DNA of 64,000 nucleotides from Micromonospora chokoriensis. GTDB lineage: Bacteria; Actinomycetota; Actinomycetes; Mycobacteriales; Micromonosporaceae. The stretch covers positions 62,001-126,000 of the forward strand of contig NZ_JOAN01000014.1 of NCBI RefSeq assembly GCF_000718555.1, read 5' to 3'. Each line of letters starts with the position of its first letter. Within the stretch, counting starts at the first letter, position 1. Under the pieces are notes generated by a model. That model saw only the letters and a list, made by a program, of their open reading frames with translations, made no database searches and was not told the DNA's origin. Shown here in pieces: positions 52,690 through 60,824 of this stretch. Made by a program: the position numbers and the translations under genes.

Positions 52690-54255
52690 ATGACGAACCC
52701 CTCGACGTTGTACCGCGGCGGCGTGCTGCACTGCCCCGCCGACCCGAGCGCGACCGCGCTGCTGGTGTCTGGTGGGCGCATTGCCTGGTTGGGGACCGAC
52801 GGTGACGCGCCGCCGGCCGACCGGGTGGTGGACCTGGGTGGGGCGTTGGTGACTCCGGCGTTCGTCGACGCGCACGTGCACGCCACCGACACCGGGTTGA
52901 CGTTGTCCGGGTTGGAGTTGTCCGGGGTGCGCTCGGCGGGGCAGTTGCTCGACGCGGTGGCGGCGTTCGCGGCGGGTCTGCCGACGGACGCGGTGGTGCT
53001 GGGGCATGGCTGGGACGAGTCGGGCTGGTCGGATGCGACGTTGCCGGACGCGGCGGCGCTGGACCGGGCGGCCGGTGGTCGGCGGGTGTACCTGTCGCAG
53101 GCGTCGATCCATTCGGCGTTGGTGTCGTCGGCGATGCTGACGGCGTGTCCGCAGGCGGTGGGGGCGGCCGGGTACGACGCGTCGGGTTGGTTGCGGCGCG
53201 ACGCGCACCATGTGGTGCGGGCGGTGGCGCAGGGGTCGGTGAGTCGGGCGCAGCGGGTGGCGGCGCAGCGGGTGGCCCTGGCCCACGCGGCGTCGTTGGG
53301 GATCGCGGCGGTGCACGAGTGTGGTGGTCCGGAGATCTCCGACGAGGAGGACTTCACCGGGCTGCTGGGGATCTCCGGTGCGGGGTTGCCGGAGGTGTAC
53401 GGGTACTGGGGTGAGTTGGGTGGCGCGGCGCGGGCCCGGGAGTTGGGTGCGGTGGGCGCCGGTGGGGATCTGTTCGCCGATGGGGCGTTGGGGTCGCGTA
53501 CGGCGCACGTGTCGCAGGCGTACGGCGATGGTGACGGTTGCGGGCACGGGTACCTGTCGGTGCAGCAGGTGCGTGATCACCTGTTGGACTGCGCGGCGCA
53601 CGGCATGCAGGGCGGGTTCCACGCCATCGGTGACGCGGCGATCTCCACGGTCCTGGATGGTTTCGCGGCGGCGGCGCGGACGGTGGGTGTGGAGCGGTTG
53701 CGGGCGGCCCGGCACCGCATCGAGCACGCGGAGATCATGAACAAGCGGTTGATCGCGCGGTTCGTGGAGTACGGGGTGGTGGCGAGCATGCAGCCGGCGT
53801 TCGACCGGTTGTGGGGTGGCGCGGGCCGGATGTACGAGGCGCGGTTGGGGTTGGACCGGTCGTTGGAGTCGAACCCGATGGGTGCGATGCACTCGGTGGG
53901 GGTGGCGTTGGCGTTCGGGTCGGATTCGCCGGTGACGCCGCTGGACCCGTGGGGGTCGGTGCGGGCGGCGGCGGCGCACCACAACCCGGCGCAGCGGATG
54001 AGTGTGCGGTCGGCGTTCGCGGCGCACACCCGTGGTGGGTGGCGGGCGGTGCACCTTGACGTCGAGGGGGTCCTGGCCCTGGGTGCGCCGGCGACGTTCG
54101 CGGTGTGGTCGACGCCGGCGGGGGTTCAGCGGGGTCTGCCGGTGTTGCTGGCTGAGGACCCGGATCAGCGGGGTCCGGACGACCCGACGCCGCTGCCGGT
54201 GTGCCGGCGTCTGGTGTTGCGCGGTGAGGTCATCTATGAGGAAGGGTCGTCGTGA
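52690..54255 (+). CDS. Amidohydrolase, YtcJ type, within the lysine operon
   Basis: The 521-residue protein belongs to the amidohydrolase superfamily (subgroup YtcJ-like). Metal ligands appear as FVDAHVHATD (HxH), GFHAIGDAAIS, ARHRIEHAEIMN and an aspartate in FGSDSPVTPL. The substrate is not known. Its place between kdd and kamD, with a 4-base gap to kdd, argues that it processes an intermediate or N-acylated side product of lysine breakdown; that is inference. It does not look like Kce, the BKACE-type cleavage enzyme. Confidence 0.9.
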   Translation: MTNPSTLYRGGVLHCPADPSATALLVSGGRIAWLGTDGDAPPADRVVDLGGALVTPAFVDAHVHATDTGLTLSGLELSGVRSAGQLLDAVAAFAAGLPTDAVVLGHGWDESGWSDATLPDAAALDRAAGGRRVYLSQASIHSALVSSAMLTACPQAVGAAGYDASGWLRRDAHHVVRAVAQGSVSRAQRVAAQRVALAHAASLGIAAVHECGGPEISDEEDFTGLLGISGAGLPEVYGYWGELGGAARARELGAVGAGGDLFADGALGSRTAHVSQAYGDGDGCGHGYLSVQQVRDHLLDCAAHGMQGGFHAIGDAAISTVLDGFAAAARTVGVERLRAARHRIEHAEIMNKRLIARFVEYGVVASMQPAFDRLWGGAGRMYEARLGLDRSLESNPMGAMHSVGVALAFGSDSPVTPLDPWGSVRAAAAHHNPAQRMSVRSAFAAHTRGGWRAVHLDVEGVLALGAPATFAVWSTPAGVQRGLPVLLAEDPDQRGPDDPTPLPVCRRLVLRGEVIYEEGSS

Positions 54256-54293
54256 ACGAGCGGTTGATCTATGTGGCGGGGGCGACGGCGTGA
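54252..54293 (+). CDS. 13-codon linker ORF between amidohydrolase and kamD
   Basis: GTG 54252 overlaps the amidohydrolase stop (GTGA), and the ORF (MNERLIYVAGATA) ends at a TGA that overlaps the kamD start (GTGA). The phrase looks like the start of a larger enzyme, so it may be the remnant of a lost gene or only a translational bridge. It has no ribosome binding site of its own other than AGGAAGGG at 54239-54246. Confidence 0.3.
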   Translation: MNERLIYVAGATA

Positions 54294-55849
54294 CCGGCAA
54301 GCTTGATCTTGATCCGGTGCTGGTGGCGCGGGCGCGGGAGTTGGCGCGTCGGGCCGGGCAGCCGGTGGTGGACCTGGCGCGTAGCCACACCACGGTGTCG
54401 GTGGAGCGGGCGGTCCTGCGGTTGGCCGGGGTGACCGGTGCCGACCCGGACGGCATTCCGTGGGTGAACCGGCTCGTCGAGGCGGTCGCCGCGGATGTGG
54501 GGTTGGGTCACGGGGTGGCGGTGCCGGTGTTCGACGCCCTGGTCCGCGAGGGCAGCACCGACGTGACGTTGTTGGCGCAGAAGGCCGCCGCCGGGTCGGT
54601 GCGGTTCACCCAGCCGAGCGGGCGGGCGGCGACGGCCGCCCGGGCGGCGGCGCGTAAGGCGGTCGGGGCGGGTATCCGGCGTATCGACCGGCGGCGTGCC
54701 GAACGGGACCGGCTGGTGAAGCGCCACGGTGACCCGTTGCAGCGGCCGTGGATCTACCTGATCGTCGCGACGGGTGACATCTACGAGGACATTCCGCAGG
54801 CGCAGGCGGCGGCGCGGGCGGGCGCGGACGTGATCGCGGTGATCCGCTCCACCGGGCAGTCGCTGTTGGACTACGTGCCCGAGGGCGCGACCCGGGAGGG
54901 GTTCGCCGGCACGTACGCCACGCAGGAGAACTTTCGGCTGATGCGGGCGGCGTTGGACGAGTCGTCGAAGGAGGTTGGCCGCTACGTGCGGTTGACCAAC
55001 TACGCGTCGGGGTTGTGCATGCCGGAGATGGCGACCCTCGCGGGGTTGGAACGCCTCGACATGATGCTCAACGACTCGATGTACGGGATTTTGTTCCGCG
55101 ACATCAATCCGGTGCGCACGTTCGTCGACCAGCGGTTTTCCCGGCAGGTGCACGCCCGCGCGGGGATCATCATCAACACCGGTGAGGACAACTACCTGAC
55201 CACCGCCGACGCGGTCGACGAGGCGCACACGGTGACGGTGTCGCAGCTGCTCAACGAGTTCTTCGCGCACGAGGCGGGGTTGGCGGACTGGCAGTTGGGG
55301 TTGGGGCACGCGTTCGAGATCAACCCGGAGGTGCCGGAGTCGTTCCGGTTGGAGTTGGCGCACGCGTTGCTGGCCCGGGAGTTGTTCCCGGACGCGCCGT
55401 TGAAGTGGATGCCGCCGACGAAGCACATGACCGGTGACGTGTTCCGGGGCAACCTGCTCGACGGGTTCTTCAACCTGGCGGGCGCGCTGACCGGTCAGGG
55501 AATCCTGTTGGTGGGGATGATGACCGAGGCGGTGGTGACGCCGTGGTTGTCCGACCGGGACATCGCCCTGCAGAACGTGCGCTACGTGTTGGGCGCCGCC
55601 GGTGGGCTGCACGAGGACTTCGTGCCGGCGCCGGGCGGGTTCATCCGCCGCCGCGCCAACCAGGTCCTCGGTGAGGCGCTGGATCTGTTGGAGCGCATCG
55701 GGGAGCAGACGTTGCTGTCGGCGATCGCCGAGGGCACCTTCGGGATCATGAAGCGGCCCGCGGACCGCGGTAAGGGCCTCGACGGGGTCGCCGCGCACGA
55801 GGCCGACTACTGCAACCCGGCCACCGACATCCTGGAGGCGGCGGCGTGA
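54290..55849 (+). CDS. kamD: Lysine 5,6-aminomutase alpha subunit
   Basis: KamD, with KamE, moves the terminal amino group of beta-lysine to C-5 using adenosylcobalamin and PLP. The 519-residue protein matches the alpha subunit in length and blocks: PWIYLIVATGDIYEDIPQ, VIAVIRSTGQSLLDYVPEG, LTNYASGLCMPEMA and PLKWMPPTKHMTGDVFRGN, which fit the PLP and substrate pocket of the alpha TIM barrel. GTG 54290 overlaps the linker ORF; GTGA couples it to kamE. Its coenzyme demand links it to the cobalamin operon in this window. Confidence 0.95.
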   Translation: MTGKLDLDPVLVARARELARRAGQPVVDLARSHTTVSVERAVLRLAGVTGADPDGIPWVNRLVEAVAADVGLGHGVAVPVFDALVREGSTDVTLLAQKAAAGSVRFTQPSGRAATAARAAARKAVGAGIRRIDRRRAERDRLVKRHGDPLQRPWIYLIVATGDIYEDIPQAQAAARAGADVIAVIRSTGQSLLDYVPEGATREGFAGTYATQENFRLMRAALDESSKEVGRYVRLTNYASGLCMPEMATLAGLERLDMMLNDSMYGILFRDINPVRTFVDQRFSRQVHARAGIIINTGEDNYLTTADAVDEAHTVTVSQLLNEFFAHEAGLADWQLGLGHAFEINPEVPESFRLELAHALLARELFPDAPLKWMPPTKHMTGDVFRGNLLDGFFNLAGALTGQGILLVGMMTEAVVTPWLSDRDIALQNVRYVLGAAGGLHEDFVPAPGGFIRRRANQVLGEALDLLERIGEQTLLSAIAEGTFGIMKRPADRGKGLDGVAAHEADYCNPATDILEAAA

Positions 55850-56604
55850 GCGGGGACAAGAAGCAGATCGTGCGGCCGTATGGGGACACCACCGGTGACG
55901 GGATGGTGCAGGTGTCGTTCACCCTGCCGGTGGCTCACGACAAGCGTGCCGAGGGCGCGGCGGTGCAGTTGGCCAACAAGATGGGCATCGACCCGGCGAT
56001 GGTGGTGCACGCCAAGCCGATGGGCGACGGGTTCACGTTCTTCGTCGTGTACGGGCGGGTCAACCATCTGGTCGATCTCCACGCGGTGCAGGTGGTGGAG
56101 CGTGACTTCGCGTTGCTGTCGGCGAAGGACGTCAACACGGTGATCAAGCAGCGGTTGCGGCGCAAGCTGTCCGTGGTCGGGGCGTGCATCGGCACCGACG
56201 CGCACACCGTGGGCATCGACGCGATCCTCAACGTCAAGGGCATCGCGGGGGAGAAGGGCCTGGAGTACTACCGGGAGTTGAAGGTCACCAACATGGGCGC
56301 GCAGGTCAGCGTGCCGGAGTTGGTGGAGGCTGCCCGGGTGGAGAAGGCCGACGCGGTGCTTGTGTCGCAGGTGGTCACCCAACGCGACGCGCACCTGCAC
56401 AACACCCGGGAGATGTCCGCGGCGTTCCGGGAGGCGATGCCGGCGGGGCGGCGGCCGCTGCTGATCGTCGGTGGTCCCCGTTTCGACGAGTCGATGACCG
56501 ACGAGTTGGGTGTGGACCGGATCTTCGGTCGGGGCACCACGCCCGGTGAGGTGGCCAGCTACCTCGTGCACGCCCTGATCACGCAGCGGAAGGTGATGGC
56601 ATGA
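55846..56604 (+). CDS. kamE: Lysine 5,6-aminomutase beta subunit
   Basis: KamE carries the adenosylcobalamin-binding Rossmann domain. The 252-residue protein contains CIGTDAHTVGIDAILN, the DxHxxG motif whose His120 is the lower cobalt ligand. Lys131 (LNVKGIAGEKG), 11 residues on, matches the spacing of the lysine that forms the PLP internal aldimine in the clostridial enzyme (His133 and Lys144 there). It is translationally coupled to kamD (GTGA) and to kal (ATGA). Confidence 0.95.
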   Translation: MSGDKKQIVRPYGDTTGDGMVQVSFTLPVAHDKRAEGAAVQLANKMGIDPAMVVHAKPMGDGFTFFVVYGRVNHLVDLHAVQVVERDFALLSAKDVNTVIKQRLRRKLSVVGACIGTDAHTVGIDAILNVKGIAGEKGLEYYRELKVTNMGAQVSVPELVEAARVEKADAVLVSQVVTQRDAHLHNTREMSAAFREAMPAGRRPLLIVGGPRFDESMTDELGVDRIFGRGTTPGEVASYLVHALITQRKVMA

Positions 56605-57008
56605 GCGACGTGCGGCTTGGGTTGACGGTGACGCATCGGCGGTATGTGCCGTACGCGCACGCCCACTACGCCGGCAACCTCGTCGATGGGGCGTACGCCC
56701 TGGGGTTGTTCGGTGATGTCGCCACGGAGGTGTGTATCCGCACCGACGGCGACGAGGGTCTGTTCGCCGGGTACGCCGACGTGCGCTTCCACGCGCCGAT
56801 TCACGCCGGCGACGTGGTGGAGGTGACCGCGCAGGTGTCGCGGGTGGGCACCCGCAGCCGCACCCTGGAGCTGAGCTGCGCGGTGGTGTGCCGGGGCCGC
56901 CCGGAGCGTTCCGCGTCCGCCGCGGAGGTCCTCGACCCGCCGATCGTGGCGGTCACCGCGACCGGCACCGTGGTCGTTCCCGCCGCCAGCGTGAGTCGCG
57001 AGGAGTGA
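56601..57008 (+). CDS. kal: 3-aminobutyryl-CoA ammonia-lyase
   Basis: Kal removes ammonia from L-3-aminobutyryl-CoA to give crotonyl-CoA, the last specific step of the pathway. The 135-residue protein has a hot-dog fold and the family block HAHYAGNLVDGAYALGLFGDVATEVCIRTDGDEGLFAGY. ATG 56601 overlaps kamE. The final residues ASVSREE and the stop lie within a 49-bp repeat, so the extreme C-terminus is probably repeat-derived. Confidence 0.92.
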   Translation: MSDVRLGLTVTHRRYVPYAHAHYAGNLVDGAYALGLFGDVATEVCIRTDGDEGLFAGYADVRFHAPIHAGDVVEVTAQVSRVGTRSRTLELSCAVVCRGRPERSASAAEVLDPPIVAVTATGTVVVPAASVSREE

Positions 57009-57099
57009 GCCGGGGTTGCGAGCCCCGCAGTCGCGAACACCAGAGGCACAGTGAGTCGCGAGGAGTGAGCCGGGGTTGCGAGCCCCGCAGTCGCGAACA
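56991..57099 (+). repeat. Direct repeat of 49 bp (period 60) between kal and mutL
   Basis: Positions 56991-57039 are repeated exactly at 57051-57099. Each copy begins GTGAGTCGCGAGGAGTGAGC and holds a CGGGG...CCCCG stem. The first copy supplies the end of kal and its stop (57006-57008); the second ends ten bases before the mutL start. Identical copies this long point to a recent duplication of a mobile or dispersed repeat. Confidence 0.9.
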
Positions 57100-57108
57100 G
57101 GGAAACTC

Positions 57109-58446
57109 GTGACCCTGGCGGTCTGCGCGGACGTCGGTTCCACGTACACGAAGGTGGCGGTGGTGGACCTGGCCGCCGGTGTCCTGGTTGGCGCGGCGGC
57201 GGCGCCCACCACGGTCGGCACCGACGTGCTGCACGGCCTGGACGCCGCGGTCGCGGCGGCCACCGTCGGGCTCGGGGTGCGTGACGTGCCGTGGTACGTG
57301 TGCTCGTCGGCTGGTGGGGGGCTGCGGTTGGCCGTGGTCGGCTACGAGCCGCTGGTCACCGCGCAGGCCGGCCGGCGCGTCGGGTTGTCCGCCGGCGCGC
57401 ACGTGGTGCACGTCGCGGCCGGTCGGCTCGGCGGCGCGGACCTGACGGCGTTGCGGGCGGCCCGATGCGACGTGGTGCTGCTCGTCGGCGGCACCGACGG
57501 CGGCGACGCCGACACGATCACCCACAACGCCACCAGGCTGGCGCGCGCCCGGTGGCGCACACCCGTGGTGTACGCGGGCAACGCCGACGTGCGCGAGGAG
57601 TTGACCGGGCTGCTGCGCGACGCCGGGGTGCCGGTCACCGACGCGCAGAACGTCCTGCCGCGCATCGGGGTGCTCGCCCCGGCGTCGGCGCGGGCGGCGA
57701 TCCGTACGGTGTTCCTGCGCCACGTCATCGGTGGTAAACGACTGTCGAGGGGCACCCGGTTCGCGCGGCTGGTGCGGGCGGCCACCCCCGACGCGGTGCT
57801 CACCGGTGTGGAGGTGCTCGCCGACACCATCGGTGGTGACCTCGCCGTGGTCGACGTGGGTGGGGCCACCACCGATGTGTACTCGGTGCTCACGCCCGAC
57901 GAGCGGGCCACCGGGCCGGGCCGGGAGGTCGCCGGCAGTCTGTGGCGGGCCCGCACCGTGGAGGGCGATCTGGGCATGCGGTGGAGCGCCCCCGGGGTGA
58001 TCCGCGCCGCCGTCGAGGAGCGACTGCTGTCCGCGGACGACGCCGCGGGCCTGGCGGACGCCGCGGCGCGCCGGGCGGCCGACCCGGCGTTTCTGGCCGT
58101 CGACGACGTCGATCAGGTCGTGGACCGGCGCATCGCCGCTCTCGCGGCGACGGTGGCGATGCGCCGCCACGCCCGGGGCGCCGCCACCGGCGAGCGGGCT
58201 GGGCGTGATCTGCGCGATGTGCGGCTGATGGTGGGTTCCGGTGGGGTGCTGCGGCACGCGCCGACGGACGTGTCCGGGCAGGTGCTGGAGGCGGTCCTCG
58301 CCGACCACGCCGGCGGGTGGGCGTTGCCGCGTGCCGCCGCCGCGGTCATCGACGTCGACTACGTGCTGGCCGCCGGAGGGCTGCTCGCCGAGGAGCACCG
58401 GGCGGCGGCGGGGGCGCTGCTGCGTCAGCATCTGCGCCCGCATTGA
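57109..58446 (+). CDS. MutL-type reactivating ATPase of the aminomutase
   Basis: The 445-residue protein has the actin-like ASKHA fold: CADVGSTYTKVAVVDL is the first phosphate loop, and DLAVVDVGGATTDVYSV the second. GlmL/MutL homologues reactivate adenosylcobalamin mutases by exchanging damaged cofactor. KamB/KamC of clostridia fill this role for lysine 5,6-aminomutase. GTG 57109 was chosen with AGGGAA upstream; a TTG at 57076 within the repeat is less likely. It probably closes the lysine operon. Confidence 0.9.
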   Translation: MTLAVCADVGSTYTKVAVVDLAAGVLVGAAAAPTTVGTDVLHGLDAAVAAATVGLGVRDVPWYVCSSAGGGLRLAVVGYEPLVTAQAGRRVGLSAGAHVVHVAAGRLGGADLTALRAARCDVVLLVGGTDGGDADTITHNATRLARARWRTPVVYAGNADVREELTGLLRDAGVPVTDAQNVLPRIGVLAPASARAAIRTVFLRHVIGGKRLSRGTRFARLVRAATPDAVLTGVEVLADTIGGDLAVVDVGGATTDVYSVLTPDERATGPGREVAGSLWRARTVEGDLGMRWSAPGVIRAAVEERLLSADDAAGLADAAARRAADPAFLAVDDVDQVVDRRIAALAATVAMRRHARGAATGERAGRDLRDVRLMVGSGGVLRHAPTDVSGQVLEAVLADHAGGWALPRAAAAVIDVDYVLAAGGLLAEEHRAAAGALLRQHLRPH

Positions 58447-58498
58447 GACTCGCCGACCCGACACGCCGTGGCGCAACACACGACAGGCCGGGTGTGGG

Positions 58499-58529
58499 TT
58501 GACAACCGACGGGGGTTGGCACGTACCGT
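58499..58529 (+). promoter_or_regulatory. Sigma-70-type promoter in a gene-free gap
   Basis: TTGACA (58499-58504) is a perfect -35 and is followed, after a 19-base spacer, by TACCGT (58524-58529). It lies 53 bases beyond the mutL-like gene and 525 before lnt, with no convincing gene directly downstream. Confidence 0.55.
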
Positions 58530-58832
58530 CTTTGAGTCCTACCACGGGAAGCGGCTGTTGTTCGCTTCGTCCCTTCGTCCGCTGGCCGAGCGACATGTTC
58601 GAGCGTCATCGTCGCGGCGGCCAGGTCCAGCGGGCGGGGGTCGGCGGGGCGGCGCGAACCGGCCGCGGTTACCGGTGTTTGGGCAGGGTGAGGTGCACGG
58701 CCAGTAGACAACGGCCCGGCGGGGGCAGCCAGTCCACGTCCGGTCGGTCCGAAGGTCGTCGTGCCCCATCCTCGCCACACCGGCCGGGAAGGGCCTGGGA
58801 GCATCGGGGCGCGGCGCGAGCCGCGCCCCGAT
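58530..58832 (+). other. Gene-free stretch between promoter and terminator; possible small RNA
   Basis: The gap 58447-59053 holds no ORF with protein-like content on either strand. A promoter (58499-58529) and a terminator hairpin (58803-58832) would delimit a transcript of about 270-300 bases. A small GAAGCG/CGCTTC stem is visible at 58547-58568. It could be a small RNA or a degraded gene; no known RNA family is recognised. From 58833 to 59053 I see only a weak leader of lnt. Confidence 0.35.
58803..58832 (+). terminator. Terminator hairpin upstream of lnt
   Basis: ATCGGGGCGCGGC (58803-58815) pairs perfectly with 58820-58832 around a GCGA tetraloop and is followed by TTCGTCTCC, the nearest thing to a U-rich tail in this window. 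Confidence 0.75.
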
Positions 58833-59053
58833 TTCGTCTCCCCCCGGGATGGCCGTGCGTTCGCGCACCATGCCGCCCGCACCGCAGTCCGCCAAGATCA
58901 CGCTCAATCCAGGGACCAGGCCCCACCTGCACCGACAAGGCCACGACAACCGGGATCGAGCACGAACAAGGCGGTGACGGGGCAGCCCGCCGCCCGACGC
59001 GGCCGGTGCACCCGCCAGCCAGGTAGCCTTCGCCGGGTGATCGAGGTGAAGCG

Positions 59054-60790
59054 GTGACGACCCTGGACCGGGATGAGACCCACACCCCGGCGGCGCTGCC
59101 CCGGCCGGTCGTTACCGGTCGGCCGTTGCCGCTGCGGGTCGCCGTGCCCCTGGCGGTGGCCGCCGGGCTGGCCCTGCTGGTGGCGTTTCCCCCGTACGGG
59201 CTGTGGCCGCTCGCGCCCGTCGGGGTGGCGTTGCTGGCCGCCGCCGCGCACCGGCGGCGGTTGCGCGCCGGCGCCGGCCTGGGCTTCCTGACCGGGGTGG
59301 CGTTGTTCGCCCCGATGCTGGCCTGGACGAACCTGCATACCGGCTACCTGCCGTGGGTGCTGCTGTCGCTGCTGCAGGCCGGCTACCTGGCGCTGCTGGG
59401 CGCGGCCACCGCCTGGGTGTCGCCGCTGGCCGACCGCAGCCGCTGGGCGTGGCCGGCGCTGACCGGGCTGCTCTGGGTGGGGCAGGAGGCGCTGCGCGAC
59501 CGCACCCCGTTCGGCGGGTTCCCGTGGGGGCGGTTGGCGTTCAGCCAGGACACCTCACCGCTACTGCGCCTCGCCGCGCTGGGCGGCGCGCCGCTGGTGA
59601 CCTTCGCCGTGGCCCTCGTCGGCGGGTTGCTGGTCACCGCCGCCTGGCGGGGCTGGGTCACCGCCCAGCGCCGCGCACCGCACAGCCCGCAGGACACCCC
59701 TGCGGGCCCGGACAGTCCGCAGGACACCACGGCACCCCCGGACGCCGTAGCGGGCGCCACGGCGGGCCTGAACGGCCCGCAGGGCGCCACGGCGGCGCGG
59801 CGGTGGGCACCGGTGCTCGGACCGGCCGTCGTGGCCGTCGCGCTGACCGCCGGGGGTCTGTTGGTGCCGGTCGCCACCGCCGGGTCCGGCGCCACCGTCA
59901 CCGTGGCGATCGTGCAGGGCAACGTGCCGCGGCTGGGCCTGGACTTCAACGCCCAACGGCAGGCGGTGCTCAACAACCACGTCGACGCCACCATCGAGCT
60001 GGCCGCGCGGGTCGCCGCCGGGCAGCAGCGGCAACCCGACCTGGTGGTGTGGCCGGAGAACTCCAGCGACATCGACCCGCTGCGCAACCCCACCGCCGGG
60101 GCACGAATCTCGCAGGCCGCTGACACCGTCGGGGCGCCGATCCTGGTCGGCGCGGTGCTGCTGGGTCCCGGTGCGGGGCAGGTCCGCAACGCGGGCATCC
60201 TGTGGCGGCCCGGCACCGGCGCGGACATGGACCAGCTGTACACGAAACGCCACCCGGTGCCGTTCGCCGAGTACGTGCCGCTGCGCAACGTGGCCCGGAT
60301 GGTCAGCAAGCAGGTCGACCTGATCCGCAGCGACTTCGTGCCGGGAAGCACCCCGGGCGTGGTACGCGCCGGCCCCACCGTGCTCGGTGACGTGATCTGC
60401 TTCGAGGTCGCCTACGACCACGTGGTCCGCGACACCGTCACCGGTGGCGCGCAACTGCTGGTGGTGCAGACCAACAACGCCACCTTCAACGTGGCGGAGG
60501 CCCGCCAGCAGATGGCCATGGTGCGGTTGCGGGCGGTGGAGCACGGCCGACCGGCGTTGATGGCCTCCACGGTCGGCGTGTCCGGGTTCGTGGCACCCGA
60601 CGGGCGGGTAAGCGATGCCACCGGGTTCAACACCCGGGAGGTCGTGGTGCGGCAGTTGCGGCTCGACGACGGGCGTACCCTCGCCACCCGCCTCGGTTGG
60701 TGGCCCGAGGTGGCGCTCGCCGCGCTGGCCGTGGCGGCCCTGGTCGGCGCGGCGGTGCTGCGTCGGCGGCAGCGGGTCAGGCCCGGATAG
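59054..60790 (+). CDS. lnt: Apolipoprotein N-acyltransferase
   Basis: Lnt adds the third acyl chain to lipoproteins. The 578-residue protein has six or so N-terminal membrane helices, then a nitrilase domain with all three catalytic residues: Glu near 335 (VVWPENSSDID), Lys near 397 (YTKRHPVPFAEYVP) and Cys near 450 (DVICFEVAYD). A closing helix precedes RRRQRVRPG. A Pro/Gln/Asp-rich insertion after residue 210, built from degenerate repeats of SPQDT and GPQGAT, is not typical. The start is GTG 59054; a 6-codon ORF (MIEVKR) at 59038 overlaps it by GTGA. Confidence 0.93.
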   Translation: MTTLDRDETHTPAALPRPVVTGRPLPLRVAVPLAVAAGLALLVAFPPYGLWPLAPVGVALLAAAAHRRRLRAGAGLGFLTGVALFAPMLAWTNLHTGYLPWVLLSLLQAGYLALLGAATAWVSPLADRSRWAWPALTGLLWVGQEALRDRTPFGGFPWGRLAFSQDTSPLLRLAALGGAPLVTFAVALVGGLLVTAAWRGWVTAQRRAPHSPQDTPAGPDSPQDTTAPPDAVAGATAGLNGPQGATAARRWAPVLGPAVVAVALTAGGLLVPVATAGSGATVTVAIVQGNVPRLGLDFNAQRQAVLNNHVDATIELAARVAAGQQRQPDLVVWPENSSDIDPLRNPTAGARISQAADTVGAPILVGAVLLGPGAGQVRNAGILWRPGTGADMDQLYTKRHPVPFAEYVPLRNVARMVSKQVDLIRSDFVPGSTPGVVRAGPTVLGDVICFEVAYDHVVRDTVTGGAQLLVVQTNNATFNVAEARQQMAMVRLRAVEHGRPALMASTVGVSGFVAPDGRVSDATGFNTREVVVRQLRLDDGRTLATRLGWWPEVALAALAVAALVGAAVLRRRQRVRPG

Positions 60791-60824
60791 CAACAGCCGG
60801 TACGCCGGCGGGAGCGGAGGAACC

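Noticed and set aside
52690..54255. Amidohydrolase as the missing Kce enzyme
   Set aside because: Kce belongs to the BKACE TIM-barrel family; this protein shows the HxH and histidine pattern of the amidohydrolase superfamily and is nearly twice as long.
51988..54456. 822-codon minus-strand open frame opposite kdd and the amidohydrolase
   Set aside because: Arg/His/Pro-rich shadow; both plus-strand genes have conserved motifs.
58468..58707. 79-codon ORF in the mutL-lnt gap
   Set aside because: It starts upstream of the predicted promoter and turns into Arg/Gly-rich low-complexity sequence.
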